Below the pieces are notes generated by a model. The model had not been told where the DNA came from. It did not search any database and saw nothing but the letters and a program-made list of their open reading frames with translations. This document shows, piece after piece, positions 33,035 through 42,123 of a stretch of 43,763 nucleotides of DNA (position 1 is the stretch's first letter; each line of letters opens with the position of its first letter). The translations under genes and the position numbers were made by a program. Location: NCBI GenBank assembly GCA_016191205.1, contig JACPPB010000010.1, positions 1-43,763 on the forward strand. The letters are read 5' to 3'. This stretch comes from Gammaproteobacteria bacterium. Lineage in GTDB: Bacteria > Pseudomonadota > Gammaproteobacteria > Pseudomonadales > Porticoccaceae.

Positions 33035-34203
33035 GAGAGAATTCGATGGTTCCGTTCCGACTGATGTCCCTGCTCACCGTGTCACTGTTGCTGGTGTTGA
33101 CCGGCTGCAGCAAATCGCCTGAAGGCAAGCCCGCCCAGACGCCCGCCGCCGAATCGGCCGAGACCGAACACGCCGACGCCGACAGCGCTGGTGAGGAAGC
33201 CGAAGTCGGGGCTCCGCTGAAGATGGACGCCGCGGCCCTCAAGGCCGCGGGCATCGAGTTGCAAGCCATCCAGACGACCGCACTCAGCGAAGAACTGCGG
33301 GCGCCCGGTGAAGTGGTCGACGATGCCTATGGCACCTCGCTGATCACGCCCCGTATCGAGGCCCTGGTCGTGCGCCGCCATGCCAAGCTTGGCGACGAGG
33401 TCCGCGCCGGCGTACCGCTGGTAACGCTGGCGAGCGTCGAGGTGTCCGACGCCCAAGCCGAGTTGCGGATCGCCGAACAGGAATGGCGCCGGGTTTCGGC
33501 GCTTGGTCGCGAAGCCGTGGCAGGTCGTCGCATCAACGAGGCCAAGATCGCAGTCGATCGGGCCCGGGCCAAGGCACAGGCCTATGGCCTGCCCGGGAGC
33601 GCTTCGGGTGGCGTCAACGGCCAGTTCACGTTGACCGCGCCGCACGCCGGCCGCATCACCGAAGACGAATTCGTCGTCGGCGAACGCATCGAACCGGGTA
33701 AGCCGCTGTTCCGCCTGGTCGACGAGTCGCGGGTCTGGGTCGACGCCAAACTGCCCTCCGGCACGGTGTCGCGTGTGGTGCCGGGATCGCAGGCGACCAT
33801 CGTATTCGCGGGGGAGCGCCTGAACGGCACCGTGCAACGTTCCGCACACCGGACCTCCGACACCACCCGCAACGCGGTGGTACGCATCGAGGTGCCGAAC
33901 CAAGGCGATCGCCTGCACGGCGGGGATTTCGTCGACGTGTTTTTCGAGTCGGCTTCCGGTCGTGTCAGTACCACCACACTATCGGTGCCCAATGACGCCC
34001 TGGTGCAGTTCCAGGGCGACACCGTGGTCTTTCGCCGCAATGCCGAGGGCGCACTCGAGCCGGTGCCGGTGCGCATCGGCGAAGTGATCGGCGACCGTAC
34101 CGTGATCCGCGAAGGCCTCAAACCGGGCGATGTGGTAGCCGTGCAAGGCGCGTTCGCGATCAAGTCGCAGATGCTCAAGTCGCAGTTGGGAGAAGAAGAA
34201 TGA
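33031..34203 (+). CDS. czcB: Heavy-metal RND efflux adaptor (membrane fusion) protein CzcB-like
   Basis: 390 aa from ATG 33031, overlapping the czcC stop. A lipoprotein signal (LLLVLTGC, lipobox Cys 26) is followed by an acidic Glu/Asp/His linker, a barrel-sandwich half-motif (RIEALVVRRHAKLGDEVRAG), a coiled coil, the second half (LTAPHAGRITEDEFVVGERIEPG) and beta-barrel and membrane-proximal domains. It bridges the inner-membrane pump CzcA and an outer-membrane channel and may hand over periplasmic metal. Intact; czcA begins 34 bp later. Confidence 0.9.
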   Translation: MRENSMVPFRLMSLLTVSLLLVLTGCSKSPEGKPAQTPAAESAETEHADADSAGEEAEVGAPLKMDAAALKAAGIELQAIQTTALSEELRAPGEVVDDAYGTSLITPRIEALVVRRHAKLGDEVRAGVPLVTLASVEVSDAQAELRIAEQEWRRVSALGREAVAGRRINEAKIAVDRARAKAQAYGLPGSASGGVNGQFTLTAPHAGRITEDEFVVGERIEPGKPLFRLVDESRVWVDAKLPSGTVSRVVPGSQATIVFAGERLNGTVQRSAHRTSDTTRNAVVRIEVPNQGDRLHGGDFVDVFFESASGRVSTTTLSVPNDALVQFQGDTVVFRRNAEGALEPVPVRIGEVIGDRTVIREGLKPGDVVAVQGAFAIKSQMLKSQLGEEE

Positions 34204-34237
34204 GCCTGGCTCCTTCTGCGATGTGGGGTGACCTGCC

Positions 34238-37200
34238 ATGCTGAATCGCCTGGTCGAACTCTCCCTGCGTTACAAGTTCCTGGTGCTGATCGTATTTGCG
34301 GTGGTGGCCTTCCTTGGCCTCAGCGCGGTGCGCAACGTGCCGATCGATGCCTTCCCCGATGTCACTCCGGTGCAGGTCAACGTCTATACCGAATCGGCCG
34401 GACTGGCGGCGGAAGACGTCGAACAACTGCTGACGACACCGGTCGAATCCGCGCTCGCCGGCCTGCCCAAGGTGCAGGAAATCCGCTCGGTCAGCCTGTT
34501 CGGCTTGTCCTACGTGTCCGTGTACTTCAAGGACGACATGGACATTTACTTCGCCCGCCAGTTGGTCAATGAGCGGTTGCAGGAAATCGGCGACCGTCTG
34601 CCGGAAGGCTATGGCAAGCCGGGCATGGGCCCGAACACCTCGGGGCTAGGTCAGGTGTACTGGTACACCGTCGAGCGCGCCCCCGGTGTCAGCAAGGACC
34701 AGATCAGCGACATGGACCTGCGCACCTGGCAGGAGTGGACGGTCCGCCTGATCCTGCGCACGGCGCCCGGCGTCGATGACGTCACCTCCTGGGGTGGCGG
34801 CGAACGCCAATATCAAGTGCAGATCGACCCACAGCGGCTGTATGCCCGCGGTCTCGGCTTCGCCGACGTGATCAACGCGCTGCCCGCGAACAACGGTCAG
34901 GTCGGCGGCAACGTCATGGACGTGGGCCGCGAGCAATTCCTGGTGCGCGGCTTGGGCTTGCTCAAGTCGACGGCCGATATCGGTGCGATCGTGCTCAAGT
35001 CCGAGGACGGCGTGCCTGTGTACCTGCGTGACGTGGCCACGGTGGAGGAAGCCCCGGCGCCACGGTTCGGCGCAGTCACCCGCGACGGTCAGGAAGTGGT
35101 GATGGGCCAGGCGCTGGCCCGCATCGGCGAGAACGCGAAGAACGTGGTCGAGGCGGTGAAGGCGAAAATCGACACCGCCCGCGCTGCCTTGCCCAAGGGC
35201 ATGGTGCTCAAGCCGATGTATGAACGCACGGATCTGGTCAACAAGGCCGTTGGAACTGCCGTGCGGGCGCTGATCGAAGGCTCGATCCTGGTGGCGATCA
35301 TCTTGTTCTTGTTCCTGGGCGATCTGCGCTCGGCGGTAGTTGTCGTCATCACCCTGCCGCTGGCAATGCTGATTGCCTTTATCGGCATGGGCCAGGCCGG
35401 GTTGTCGGCCAACCTGATGTCGCTGGCCGGTTTGGCGATCGGCATCGGCATGATGGTCGACGGCGCGGTAGTGATGGTCGAGAACGCGTTCCGGATCATG
35501 GCCGAGCGATTAGAGCACGGCGAAAAGGTCGACAAGACCGCCGCGGTACTGGCGGCGGCGCGGGAGGTGGCCAACCCGATCGCCTTCGCCATCATCATCA
35601 TTATCGTCGTGTTCCTGCCGCTGTTCGCGCTGGAAGGTCTGGAAGGCAAGATGTTCAAGCCGATGGCGTTCAACATCGCCTTCGCGATGGCCGGCTCGTT
35701 GATCCTCAGCCTGACCCTGATCCCGGTACTGGCATCGATGATCCTCAAGCCCAAACCGGAGCGTGACACCTGGCTCGTCGCACGTATCAAGCGCGTCTAC
35801 CGGCCGCTGCTGGACAAGGCACTAGCGAAGAAAAAGGTAGTGGTGATCAGCGCGGTGGTCGCGCTGGTGGCGAGCCTGGCGTTGTTCCCGTTCCTCGGCA
35901 AGGAGTTCATGCCGCAGTTGCAGGAAGGCTCGATCATGTGGCGCGTGACCGGCATCCCGTCGACCTCGCTCGACGAGTCGATCCGGACCAGCAACACCAT
36001 CGCCGCGGCGTTCAAGAAGTTTCCGGAGGTCGAGACGACCTTGGCGATGATTGGCCGTGCCGAGAAGGGCGAAACCGCCGACGTCAACTACATGGAGATC
36101 TACACCGCCCTTAAACCGGAGGACGAGTGGACGTCGGGACGCGACATCAAGCAACTCGAAGCCGCGATGCAGGAGACGCTGGAGGAGGCGGTGCCCAATG
36201 TCGTGCCGAGCTACACCCAGCCGATCCAGATGCGCGTGGAAGAGTTGATCTCCGGCGTGCGTGCCACGCTGGCCCTGAAGCTTTACGGCGAGGACCTAAC
36301 ACAGCTCGACCAGCTGAGCGGCCGCATCAAGCAGGTACTGCAGGGGGTGCCGGGAGTGGCCGATCTGTCGCTGGAAGCCAACATCGGCAAGCCGCAAATC
36401 CGGATCGCAGTCAACCGCGACGAGCTGGCGCTGTACGGGATGAACGCCGAGGAAGTGCTGACCATCGTGCGCAATGGTCTGGGTGGCGAACCGGTCAGTG
36501 TGCTGCTGGACGGCGTCAAGCGCTTCGACATCGCCGTGCGACTGGACGAGTCCGCACGTACGTCGGTGGAGGCGGTACGACAGATTCCGCTGCGCACTGC
36601 CTCCGGCGCAATCGTGCCGTTGGCACGGGTGGCGGAGGTCAGCGTGGCCGAAGGCTACTCGTTCGTCCGGCGCGAGCAGTTGCAGCGCTACGCGGTGATC
36701 CAGATGGACGTGCGCGGCCGCGATGTCGACGGCTTTGTAAAGGACGCGCAGGCGGCGATCAAGCAACAGGTGCAGCTGCCCGCCGGCTACTGGATCGAGT
36801 GGGGCGGCGCGTTCGAGAACCAGCAACGCGCTTTGGCCAAGCTAGCGTTGATCGTGCCGGTCACGATCTTCTTCATCTTCGTGCTGCTCTATACCGCGTT
36901 CAATTCCGTCAAGTACGCGACCTTGATCATCGCCAACGTGCCGTTCGCCACCATCGGCGGACTGCTTGCGCTGTTCATTACCGGTCAATACCTGTCGGTA
37001 CCGTCGGCCATCGGGTTTATCGCGGTCTTCGGCGTGGCCATGCTCAACGGCATCGTGCTGGTGAGCTTCCTCAACGAATTGCGCGGGAAGGGCCTGTCGG
37101 TGCGCGACGCGGTCGTGCAGGGCACGGCCCTGCGATTGCGGCCGGTGTTGATGACCGCGAGCGTCGCGATCCTCGGCTTGGTGCCAATGTTGCTCTCCAG

Positions 37201-37363
37201 CGGTGTGGGTGCCGAGACCCAACGGCCGTTGGCCACCGTGGTGGTCGGCGGACTGATCAGCTCGACCCTGTTGACGCTGGTGCTGCTGCCCGTGCTGTAC
37301 GAATGGCTCGAGAATCGCTCCGACCGCCAAGCCGCCGAGCGCAACTCTAGGGAGAACGCGTGA
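34238..37363 (+). CDS. czcA: Heavy-metal RND efflux pump, CzcA family
   Basis: 1041 aa, typical of HME-RND proteins, with 12 membrane segments and two large periplasmic loops. It exports divalent or monovalent metal ions by proton antiport with CzcB and an outer-membrane channel. In TM4 the sequence is GLAIGIGMMVDGAVVMVEN. D408 and E415 are kept at the positions known from Cupriavidus CzcA, but the residue at 402, an Asp there, is Gly. The second-half motifs (FGVAMLNGIVLVSFLNELR) are normal. The substrate (Zn/Cd/Co or other) cannot be fixed. The stop overlaps the start of the PII-like gene (TGATG). Confidence 0.9.
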   Translation: MLNRLVELSLRYKFLVLIVFAVVAFLGLSAVRNVPIDAFPDVTPVQVNVYTESAGLAAEDVEQLLTTPVESALAGLPKVQEIRSVSLFGLSYVSVYFKDDMDIYFARQLVNERLQEIGDRLPEGYGKPGMGPNTSGLGQVYWYTVERAPGVSKDQISDMDLRTWQEWTVRLILRTAPGVDDVTSWGGGERQYQVQIDPQRLYARGLGFADVINALPANNGQVGGNVMDVGREQFLVRGLGLLKSTADIGAIVLKSEDGVPVYLRDVATVEEAPAPRFGAVTRDGQEVVMGQALARIGENAKNVVEAVKAKIDTARAALPKGMVLKPMYERTDLVNKAVGTAVRALIEGSILVAIILFLFLGDLRSAVVVVITLPLAMLIAFIGMGQAGLSANLMSLAGLAIGIGMMVDGAVVMVENAFRIMAERLEHGEKVDKTAAVLAAAREVANPIAFAIIIIIVVFLPLFALEGLEGKMFKPMAFNIAFAMAGSLILSLTLIPVLASMILKPKPERDTWLVARIKRVYRPLLDKALAKKKVVVISAVVALVASLALFPFLGKEFMPQLQEGSIMWRVTGIPSTSLDESIRTSNTIAAAFKKFPEVETTLAMIGRAEKGETADVNYMEIYTALKPEDEWTSGRDIKQLEAAMQETLEEAVPNVVPSYTQPIQMRVEELISGVRATLALKLYGEDLTQLDQLSGRIKQVLQGVPGVADLSLEANIGKPQIRIAVNRDELALYGMNAEEVLTIVRNGLGGEPVSVLLDGVKRFDIAVRLDESARTSVEAVRQIPLRTASGAIVPLARVAEVSVAEGYSFVRREQLQRYAVIQMDVRGRDVDGFVKDAQAAIKQQVQLPAGYWIEWGGAFENQQRALAKLALIVPVTIFFIFVLLYTAFNSVKYATLIIANVPFATIGGLLALFITGQYLSVPSAIGFIAVFGVAMLNGIVLVSFLNELRGKGLSVRDAVVQGTALRLRPVLMTASVAILGLVPMLLSSGVGAETQRPLATVVVGGLISSTLLTLVLLPVLYEWLENRSDRQAAERNSRENA

Positions 37364-37683
37364 TGAAACAAATCAAGGCCTTCGTGCATCGCAACCGGGT
37401 CGCCGACCTGATCCATGAACTGGAGGCCGCCGGGTTCCGGCGGCTCTCCCTGTTCGACGTCAAAGGCCTGCTGCGCGCCCTGAGTGCGCGCGAGCAGCAG
37501 TACTCGGTCGAGTTCGGCGATCAGGTGATCAGCGAAATGCAGATGGAGCTGTTCTGCGAGGACGACGAGGTGGCGCGTGCGGTCGAGATCTTCCGCCGCG
37601 TCGGCCGCACAGGGCGCGCCGAGGCCGGGGCGGTTTACGTCAGTCCGGTCGAACAGGCGTTCGTCATCGACGGCGAGACGTGA
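37363..37683 (+). CDS. PII-like protein linked to metal RND efflux
   Basis: 106 aa. MKQIKAFVHRNRVADLIHELEAAGF, then ISEMQMELFCEDDEVARAVEIF and the late RAEAGAVYVSPVEQAFVI, follow the ferredoxin-like fold of PII (GlnB/GlnK) and PII-like proteins. The T-loop stretch (LRALSAREQQYSVEFGD) lacks the uridylylated-tyrosine context of GlnB. Overlap with the czcA stop (TGATG) shows translational coupling. PII-like proteins often sit beside the transporter they control; binding a nucleotide or metal and gating CzcA is inference. Confidence 0.75.
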   Translation: MKQIKAFVHRNRVADLIHELEAAGFRRLSLFDVKGLLRALSAREQQYSVEFGDQVISEMQMELFCEDDEVARAVEIFRRVGRTGRAEAGAVYVSPVEQAFVIDGET

Positions 37684-37730
37684 GAGATAACGACACGCTT
37701 CATTGACATCGTCCATAGGAGCCGCAAGCA

Positions 37731-38996
37731 ATGACCCGACCGCACAACGCCATCCGCGAACTCATCGTCCCCGTGGCTGTGGCTGTAGTGGCCGTGCTGC
37801 CAGCGCTGTTCCTGCGCCTCAGCGGCAACAGTGCTGGAACCATCGGCGACGCCTTACTGTTCGGCCTGGCGATCCTGGCGGCGGGATTCCTGTTGTCGTG
37901 GGGGGCGGAAGCGGCCGAGAAGTACATCGCCACTGGCTTCGTGCTCGCGTTGGTCGCGTTGATCACCGTGCTGCCCGAGTACGCGGTGGATTTCTACTAC
38001 GCCTACCGCGCGGGACAGGATCCGGCATCCGGCTACGTCGCTTATGCCGCCGCCAATATGACCGGCGCCAACCGCTTGCTGATCGGCCTGGCCTGGCCGT
38101 TGCTGGTCGGATTGCACTGGTGGCGTTCGCGCCAGCGCGGTATCACGTTGCAGGCGGATAACTCGGTCGAGATCGTCTTCCTCGCGGCCGCCAGCGCGTA
38201 CGCGTTCGTGATCGTGCTCAAGAACAGCATCGGAATCTTCGACTTCATCGTGCTGGGCGCGTTGTTCGGTGCCTATCTGTGGCGTGTATCGCGGGCCGAG
38301 AACGAAGAGGAAGAAGAGGACGAGGAGCCGGGCCCGGGCGCGGTGATCGCCACCTTCTCGCCCGCCCGCCGCTGGGCGGTGATGGGGGGGATGAGCATTG
38401 TTGCGGCCACCGTGATCCTGCTGTCCGCCGAGCCGTTCGCCGAGTCGCTGGTGGCCTCCGGTCGCCGCCTGGGCATCGACGAGTTCCTGCTGATCCAATG
38501 GCTGGCGCCGCTGGCAAGCGAAGCGCCGGCGGTGACCATTGCGATCCTGTTCGTGCTCGGCGGTCGCGCCCGTGCCGGCCTGACCACGATGATCAGTGAC
38601 AAGATCAACCAGTGGACCTTGCTGGTCGGCATGTTGCCCATTGCGATGAGCATCGGCGCTGGAAAACTGATGAGCCTGCCGCTGGATGCCCGCCAGCATG
38701 AAGAATTCTTCCTCACCGCGGCGCAGTCGTTGTTCGGCCTTGCGCTGTTGCTGCAGTTGCGCTTGAGTGTCTGGGGCGCCGTCGCGCTGGCGGTCCTGTT
38801 CCTGACCCAGTTGGGGCTCGCGTTCTTCTACCAGGCCACCCCGGCACGAGAGATCGTCGTGCTGACCGCGATGGCGTGGATCTACCTCGGCCTCGCGGTG
38901 CTTCTGCTGGCGCGCAACTTCTGGCAGTTGCCGGCGCTGGTGCGTGCCGCATGCCGCATGGAACGAGCGTCCAGCCGCCGACGAGGGCCCGCATGA
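37731..38996 (+). CDS. Na+/Ca2+ exchanger-family (CaCA) cation antiporter
   Basis: 421 aa with about 11 hydrophobic segments. Two alpha-repeat motifs are present: [16 protein letters not shown] in the first half and [17 protein letters not shown] in the second, with the conserved Glu residues. A cytoplasmic acidic loop ([12 protein letters not shown]) separates the halves, as in many exchangers where it senses or binds cations. It probably exchanges H+ or Na+ for a divalent cation at the inner membrane. Good ribosome site (taggag). The stop overlaps the lspA start (ATGA). Confidence 0.85.
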   Translation: MTRPHNAIRELIVPVAVAVVAVLPALFLRLSGNSAGTIGDALLFGLAILAAGFLLSWGAEAAEKYIATGFVLALVALITVLPEYAVDFYYAYRAGQDPASGYVAYAAANMTGANRLLIGLAWPLLVGLHWWRSRQRGITLQADNSVEIVFLAAASAYAFVIVLKNSIGIFDFIVLGALFGAYLWRVSRAENEEEEEDEEPGPGAVIATFSPARRWAVMGGMSIVAATVILLSAEPFAESLVASGRRLGIDEFLLIQWLAPLASEAPAVTIAILFVLGGRARAGLTTMISDKINQWTLLVGMLPIAMSIGAGKLMSLPLDARQHEEFFLTAAQSLFGLALLLQLRLSVWGAVALAVLFLTQLGLAFFYQATPAREIVVLTAMAWIYLGLAVLLLARNFWQLPALVRAACRMERASSRRRGPA

Positions 38997-39520
38997 GCAC
39001 TGATCGCAAGCGCACGGCTCCCATCCCCAACGCCCTCATTTGGTTGACGGTCTCCGCGCTGGTGATTGCGCTGGACCAGGCCAGTAAGTACTGGGTACTG
39101 GCCACGCTGCCCGAGCACACCGCGGTTCCGGTGATCGAGGGCGTGTGGAACTGGTACCGCAGCTACAACACCGGCGCGGCTTTCAGCTTCCTCAGCGATG
39201 CCGGCGGCTGGCAGCAAGTGGTGTTTGGGATCCTGGCGCTGGGTATCAGCGGGTTGCTGGCCTACTGGCTGTACCAGACACCGCGCTCCGCCTACAAGGT
39301 TGCGTTGCCCTACGCTTTGGTAATCGGCGGCGCGCTGAGCAATGTCATCGACCGATCGCTGCGCGGCCATGTGGTGGACTTCATCCAATGGCACTGGCGC
39401 GATTACTACTGGCCGGCGTTCAACCTCAGCGATTCGGCCATCGTGCTCGGTGCCATCGCGATCGCGCTGCACGGCGTGTTGGGGTCGGGTCGTACTTCAG
39501 ACAACACCACTCGGAGCTGA
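38993..39520 (+). CDS. lspA: Lipoprotein signal peptidase II (PbrC-like)
   Basis: 175 aa with four membrane segments. The aspartyl protease pair is D120 (NVIDRSLRG) and D147 (FNLSDSAI), 27 residues apart as in the housekeeping enzyme. It cleaves the signal peptide of prolipoproteins at the lipobox Cys. In pbr operons this gene (pbrC) accompanies pbrA; no pbrB-type phosphatase is found here. The CzcB of this element is a predicted lipoprotein and thus a possible local substrate. ATG overlaps the antiporter stop. Confidence 0.92.
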   Translation: MSTDRKRTAPIPNALIWLTVSALVIALDQASKYWVLATLPEHTAVPVIEGVWNWYRSYNTGAAFSFLSDAGGWQQVVFGILALGISGLLAYWLYQTPRSAYKVALPYALVIGGALSNVIDRSLRGHVVDFIQWHWRDYYWPAFNLSDSAIVLGAIAIALHGVLGSGRTSDNTTRS

Positions 39521-39522
39521 GC

Positions 39523-40929
39523 ATGAGCGAGCACTACGATATCGTCATTATCGGCGGCGGCCCGGGCGGCTATCCCGCCGCCATTCGTGCCGCCCAGTTG
39601 GGGCTGCGCGTCGCGTGCATCGAGAGCCGCCAACGGCTGGGCGGTACCTGCCTCAACGTCGGCTGCATTCCGTCGAAGGCGTTGCTCGAATCCTCCGAAC
39701 GCTTCATCGCCGCCCGCACGGAGTTCGCCGAACACGGCGTCGAGTTCGAGGGTCTGCGGCTGAATCTGCCGAAGCTAATGGCGCATAAGGACAACGTCGT
39801 GTCGGGGCTCGGCAATGGCATCGACTTTCTCATGCGCAAGCACAAGATCACGCGCCTGGTCGGCACCGGATCGATACCCGCGCCTGGACAGGTCACCCTG
39901 ACCGACAGTAGCGGCGCTACGCAGGCGCTGACTGCCACTTCCATCGTCATCGCCACCGGCTCCGACAGCGCGACCTTGCCCGGCGTGCCGATCGATGAAG
40001 CACGCATCGTCTCTTCCACCGGCGCATTGACCTTGCCGGAAGTGCCCAAGCATCTCGTGGTGATCGGCGCAGGTTACGTCGGCCTGGAGCTGGGATCGGT
40101 CTGGAGGCGCTTGGGAGCAAACGTCACCGTGATCGAATATCTCGATCGCATCACTTCAGGAATGGACACCGAGCTTTCTCAAGCTTTGCACAAGGTGCTG
40201 GAGGAACAGGGCTTCGTATTCCGGCTTTCGCAGAAGGTGACGGGCGCGCGAAGCGAGGACAATGAAATCGTCTTGATGGCCGAACCGGCCCAAGGCGGCC
40301 CGAGCGAGGAGATTCGCGCCGACTATGTGCTGGTGTCGATCGGACGCCGGCCCTTTACCGACGGGTTGGGACTGGACGCCATCGGTATCACACGGGATCG
40401 GAAGGGTTATATCCAGGTTGACGAGCACTGGCGCACGAATGTGGACGGCATTTACGCCATTGGCGATGTGATCGGCGGTCCGATGCTGGCGCACAAAGCC
40501 ACCGAGGAAGGTGTCGCCTTGGCCGAACAACTGGCCGGACTGCCGGGACACGTCAACTACGACGCCATTCCGGCGGTCGTCTACACGGCGCCTGAAGTCG
40601 CCTCCGTGGGGCAGACCGAAGACGCACTCAAGGTGGACGGTGTGAGCTACAAGGTCGGACGCTTTCCGTTCAGCGCCAATAGCCGTGCTCGCGCCAAGGC
40701 GCAGACTGACGGCTTCGTGAAGGTGCTCGCCGATGCCACGACCGATCGGGTGTTGGGCGTGCACATCATTGGTCCCGAGGCCGGCTCGCTGATCCATGAA
40801 GCGGTCGTCGCCATGGAGTTCCGTGGTTCGGCTGAGGACATCGCCCGCAGCTGCCATGCCCATCCCACCTTGCCCGAGGCGCTCAAGGAGGCAGCGATGG
40901 CCGTGGACAATTGGGCGCTGCACGTCTAG
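39523..40929 (+). CDS. lpd: Dihydrolipoamide dehydrogenase-like flavoprotein
   Basis: 468 aa. FAD site GGGPGGYPAA (11-20), redox disulfide C43/C48 in GGTCLNVGCIPSK, NAD site VIGAGYVGLELGSVW and the C-terminal His-Glu pair HAHPTLPEAL. It oxidises dihydrolipoamide or a similar dithiol with NAD+. It lacks the N-terminal HMA domain and the C-terminal Cys pair of MerA, so it should not be read as mercuric reductase. Starts 2 bp after the lspA stop. The job in this metal operon is unknown; thiol redox repair is a reasonable inference. Confidence 0.92.
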   Translation: MSEHYDIVIIGGGPGGYPAAIRAAQLGLRVACIESRQRLGGTCLNVGCIPSKALLESSERFIAARTEFAEHGVEFEGLRLNLPKLMAHKDNVVSGLGNGIDFLMRKHKITRLVGTGSIPAPGQVTLTDSSGATQALTATSIVIATGSDSATLPGVPIDEARIVSSTGALTLPEVPKHLVVIGAGYVGLELGSVWRRLGANVTVIEYLDRITSGMDTELSQALHKVLEEQGFVFRLSQKVTGARSEDNEIVLMAEPAQGGPSEEIRADYVLVSIGRRPFTDGLGLDAIGITRDRKGYIQVDEHWRTNVDGIYAIGDVIGGPMLAHKATEEGVALAEQLAGLPGHVNYDAIPAVVYTAPEVASVGQTEDALKVDGVSYKVGRFPFSANSRARAKAQTDGFVKVLADATTDRVLGVHIIGPEAGSLIHEAVVAMEFRGSAEDIARSCHAHPTLPEALKEAAMAVDNWALHV

Positions 40930-40971
40930 CCATTCGCTTCCGCCACGCCACTGGCGAAACGGAGGCATCTC

Positions 40972-41553
40972 ATGAACACAAAGACTTCCGACAAATCGAA
41001 ACCCGGCGCGCCCGTTGATCTGGCCGGCCAGCGCCGAGGCTTGTTCAAGGTGGCAGGGTTGGGCGTGCTTGTCTGTTTCGTCGGACTGTTCGCGGGCTAT
41101 TTACTGCTGCCGCGCTACTTCAATTTTCCCGAAGCGCTGACCGACCGGTTCGTGTTCTGGGCTCGCCTGCAAATATTCCTACTGATTTGGGTGGCGGTGG
41201 GCGTCGGGGCGGTTTCCCGGGGACGGCGTCGGTCGGCCCAGGACATTCGGGGCTCGGCATACGGTCCGCCCAGTCCGCGCCTGGCGATCCGGATCGCGTT
41301 CTTGCAGAACAGTCTGGAGCAAGCCGTGTTGGCCAGCGGCGCGTATCTAGCACTGGTCACGGTGCTTGCAGCGCCAGCGCTTTCGCTACTTGTCAGTGCC
41401 ACGGTGCTTTTTGGCATAGGACGAGTGACGTTTTTCCTCGGCTATGAAAGGGGCGCACCAGGCCGAGGCTTCGGCTTCGTACTGACGGTGCTTCCAACAT
41501 TCTTGGGCTACACATGGGCCATCTTTCTGATTACGCGGGAGCTGTTTGCATAG
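40972..41553 (+). CDS. MAPEG-like integral membrane protein
   Basis: 193 aa, with four hydrophobic segments after a polar N-terminus. IRIAFLQNSLEQAVLASGAYL and GIGRVTFFLGYERGAPGRGFGF resemble the MAPEG superfamily (glutathione- and eicosanoid-metabolising membrane proteins), including the RxxxxxxY/G part of the second motif. Ribosome site ggagg. It is the last gene of the plus-strand metal series, 42 bp after lpd. Substrate unknown. Confidence 0.68.
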   Translation: MNTKTSDKSKPGAPVDLAGQRRGLFKVAGLGVLVCFVGLFAGYLLLPRYFNFPEALTDRFVFWARLQIFLLIWVAVGVGAVSRGRRRSAQDIRGSAYGPPSPRLAIRIAFLQNSLEQAVLASGAYLALVTVLAAPALSLLVSATVLFGIGRVTFFLGYERGAPGRGFGFVLTVLPTFLGYTWAIFLITRELFA

Positions 41554-41581
41554 TGCTTCCTTCGCTTGGCTCGCCGTAGCG

Positions 41582-41794
41582 TCATGCCAACTTCCGCCGC
41601 CTCCATCCGTAGAGACCGAGAATGATGGCAATAGCACCGTTCAGGATCGTGCCGCCTGCGCTCCAGGTTGGAGTCGCCGTGATTCCGAAGACTGAAAACG
41701 TGGTACCCGAGACCCACAAATAGGCGTGGAGGAGCGTATGAAAGCTCTCAAACCCACAGAAGAACTTAGCGACCTCTCTCTTGTGATCGTTCAT
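41582..41794 (-). CDS. Small hypothetical membrane protein
   Basis: 70 aa from ATG 41794, with ggag 7 bases upstream. One hydrophobic hairpin (YLWVSGTTFSVFGITATPTW and ILNGAIAIILGLYGW) ends in a basic RRRKLA. No family is recognised. It is opposite in strand to its neighbours and separated from the MAPEG-like gene by 28 bp, so probably expressed on its own. Confidence 0.6.
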   Translation of the reverse strand: MNDHKREVAKFFCGFESFHTLLHAYLWVSGTTFSVFGITATPTWSAGGTILNGAIAIILGLYGWRRRKLA

Positions 41795-42002
41795 GGTTGA
41801 TCTCCAGTTCTGAGTTGCTGGCTCCAGCCGTTCCACGGTGCTGCCCTAGCCGTCTTTGGGCACACATTCTGGACCGCGCTCAGTGGTATTTGCGTGTTGC
41901 CGGTGGCCGCTTTGGACTGCAGTGGTCATGCCAGCGTGGGTGGCCCTAGACGACCGTTTCGTACCATCCTCCGCAGCCCATCCACCGGTTCGGGCAGGTT
42001 AG

Positions 42003-42027
42003 GCGGGATAAACCTTAATTATCCCGC
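42003..42027. other. Presumed cointegrate resolution core site (rst-like)
   Basis: Perfect 9-bp inverted arms GCGGGATAA and TTATCCCGC flank a 7-base spacer (accttaa), 97 bp ahead of tnpT. This is the geometry of a tyrosine-recombinase crossover site, and the place next to tnpT matches rst in Tn4651-type elements. The 209 bases to its left (41795-42002) hold no recognisable gene. Confidence 0.65.
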
Positions 42028-42056
42028 GTATAATTACATGCTCATTAGCGCCGATT

Positions 42057-42102
42057 GTGTAATTTACACGGTATGTAATAACGTGGTATGTAATACATTA
42101 CA
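42057..42102. repeat. Palindromes and direct repeats upstream of tnpT
   Basis: A 13-bp palindrome GTGTAATTTACAC (42057-42069), two direct copies of GGTATGTAATA (42070-42080 and 42085-42095) and a 14-bp palindrome TGTAATACATTACA (42089-42102) share the element TGTAAT. They lie between the crossover site and the tnpT start and are probable binding sites for TnpT, for accessory recombination and/or autoregulation. Confidence 0.65.
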
Positions 42103-42123
42103 GAATAGTCCGGAGAGGCGGTT

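Noticed and set aside
39523-40929. Reading this flavoprotein as the missing mercuric reductase
   Set aside because: No N-terminal HMA, no C-terminal Cys pair, and the C-terminus is that of dihydrolipoamide dehydrogenase (HAHPTLPEAL).
41795-42002. Possible extra gene between the small membrane protein and the resolution site
   Set aside because: No frame with a start, ribosome site and protein-like composition.
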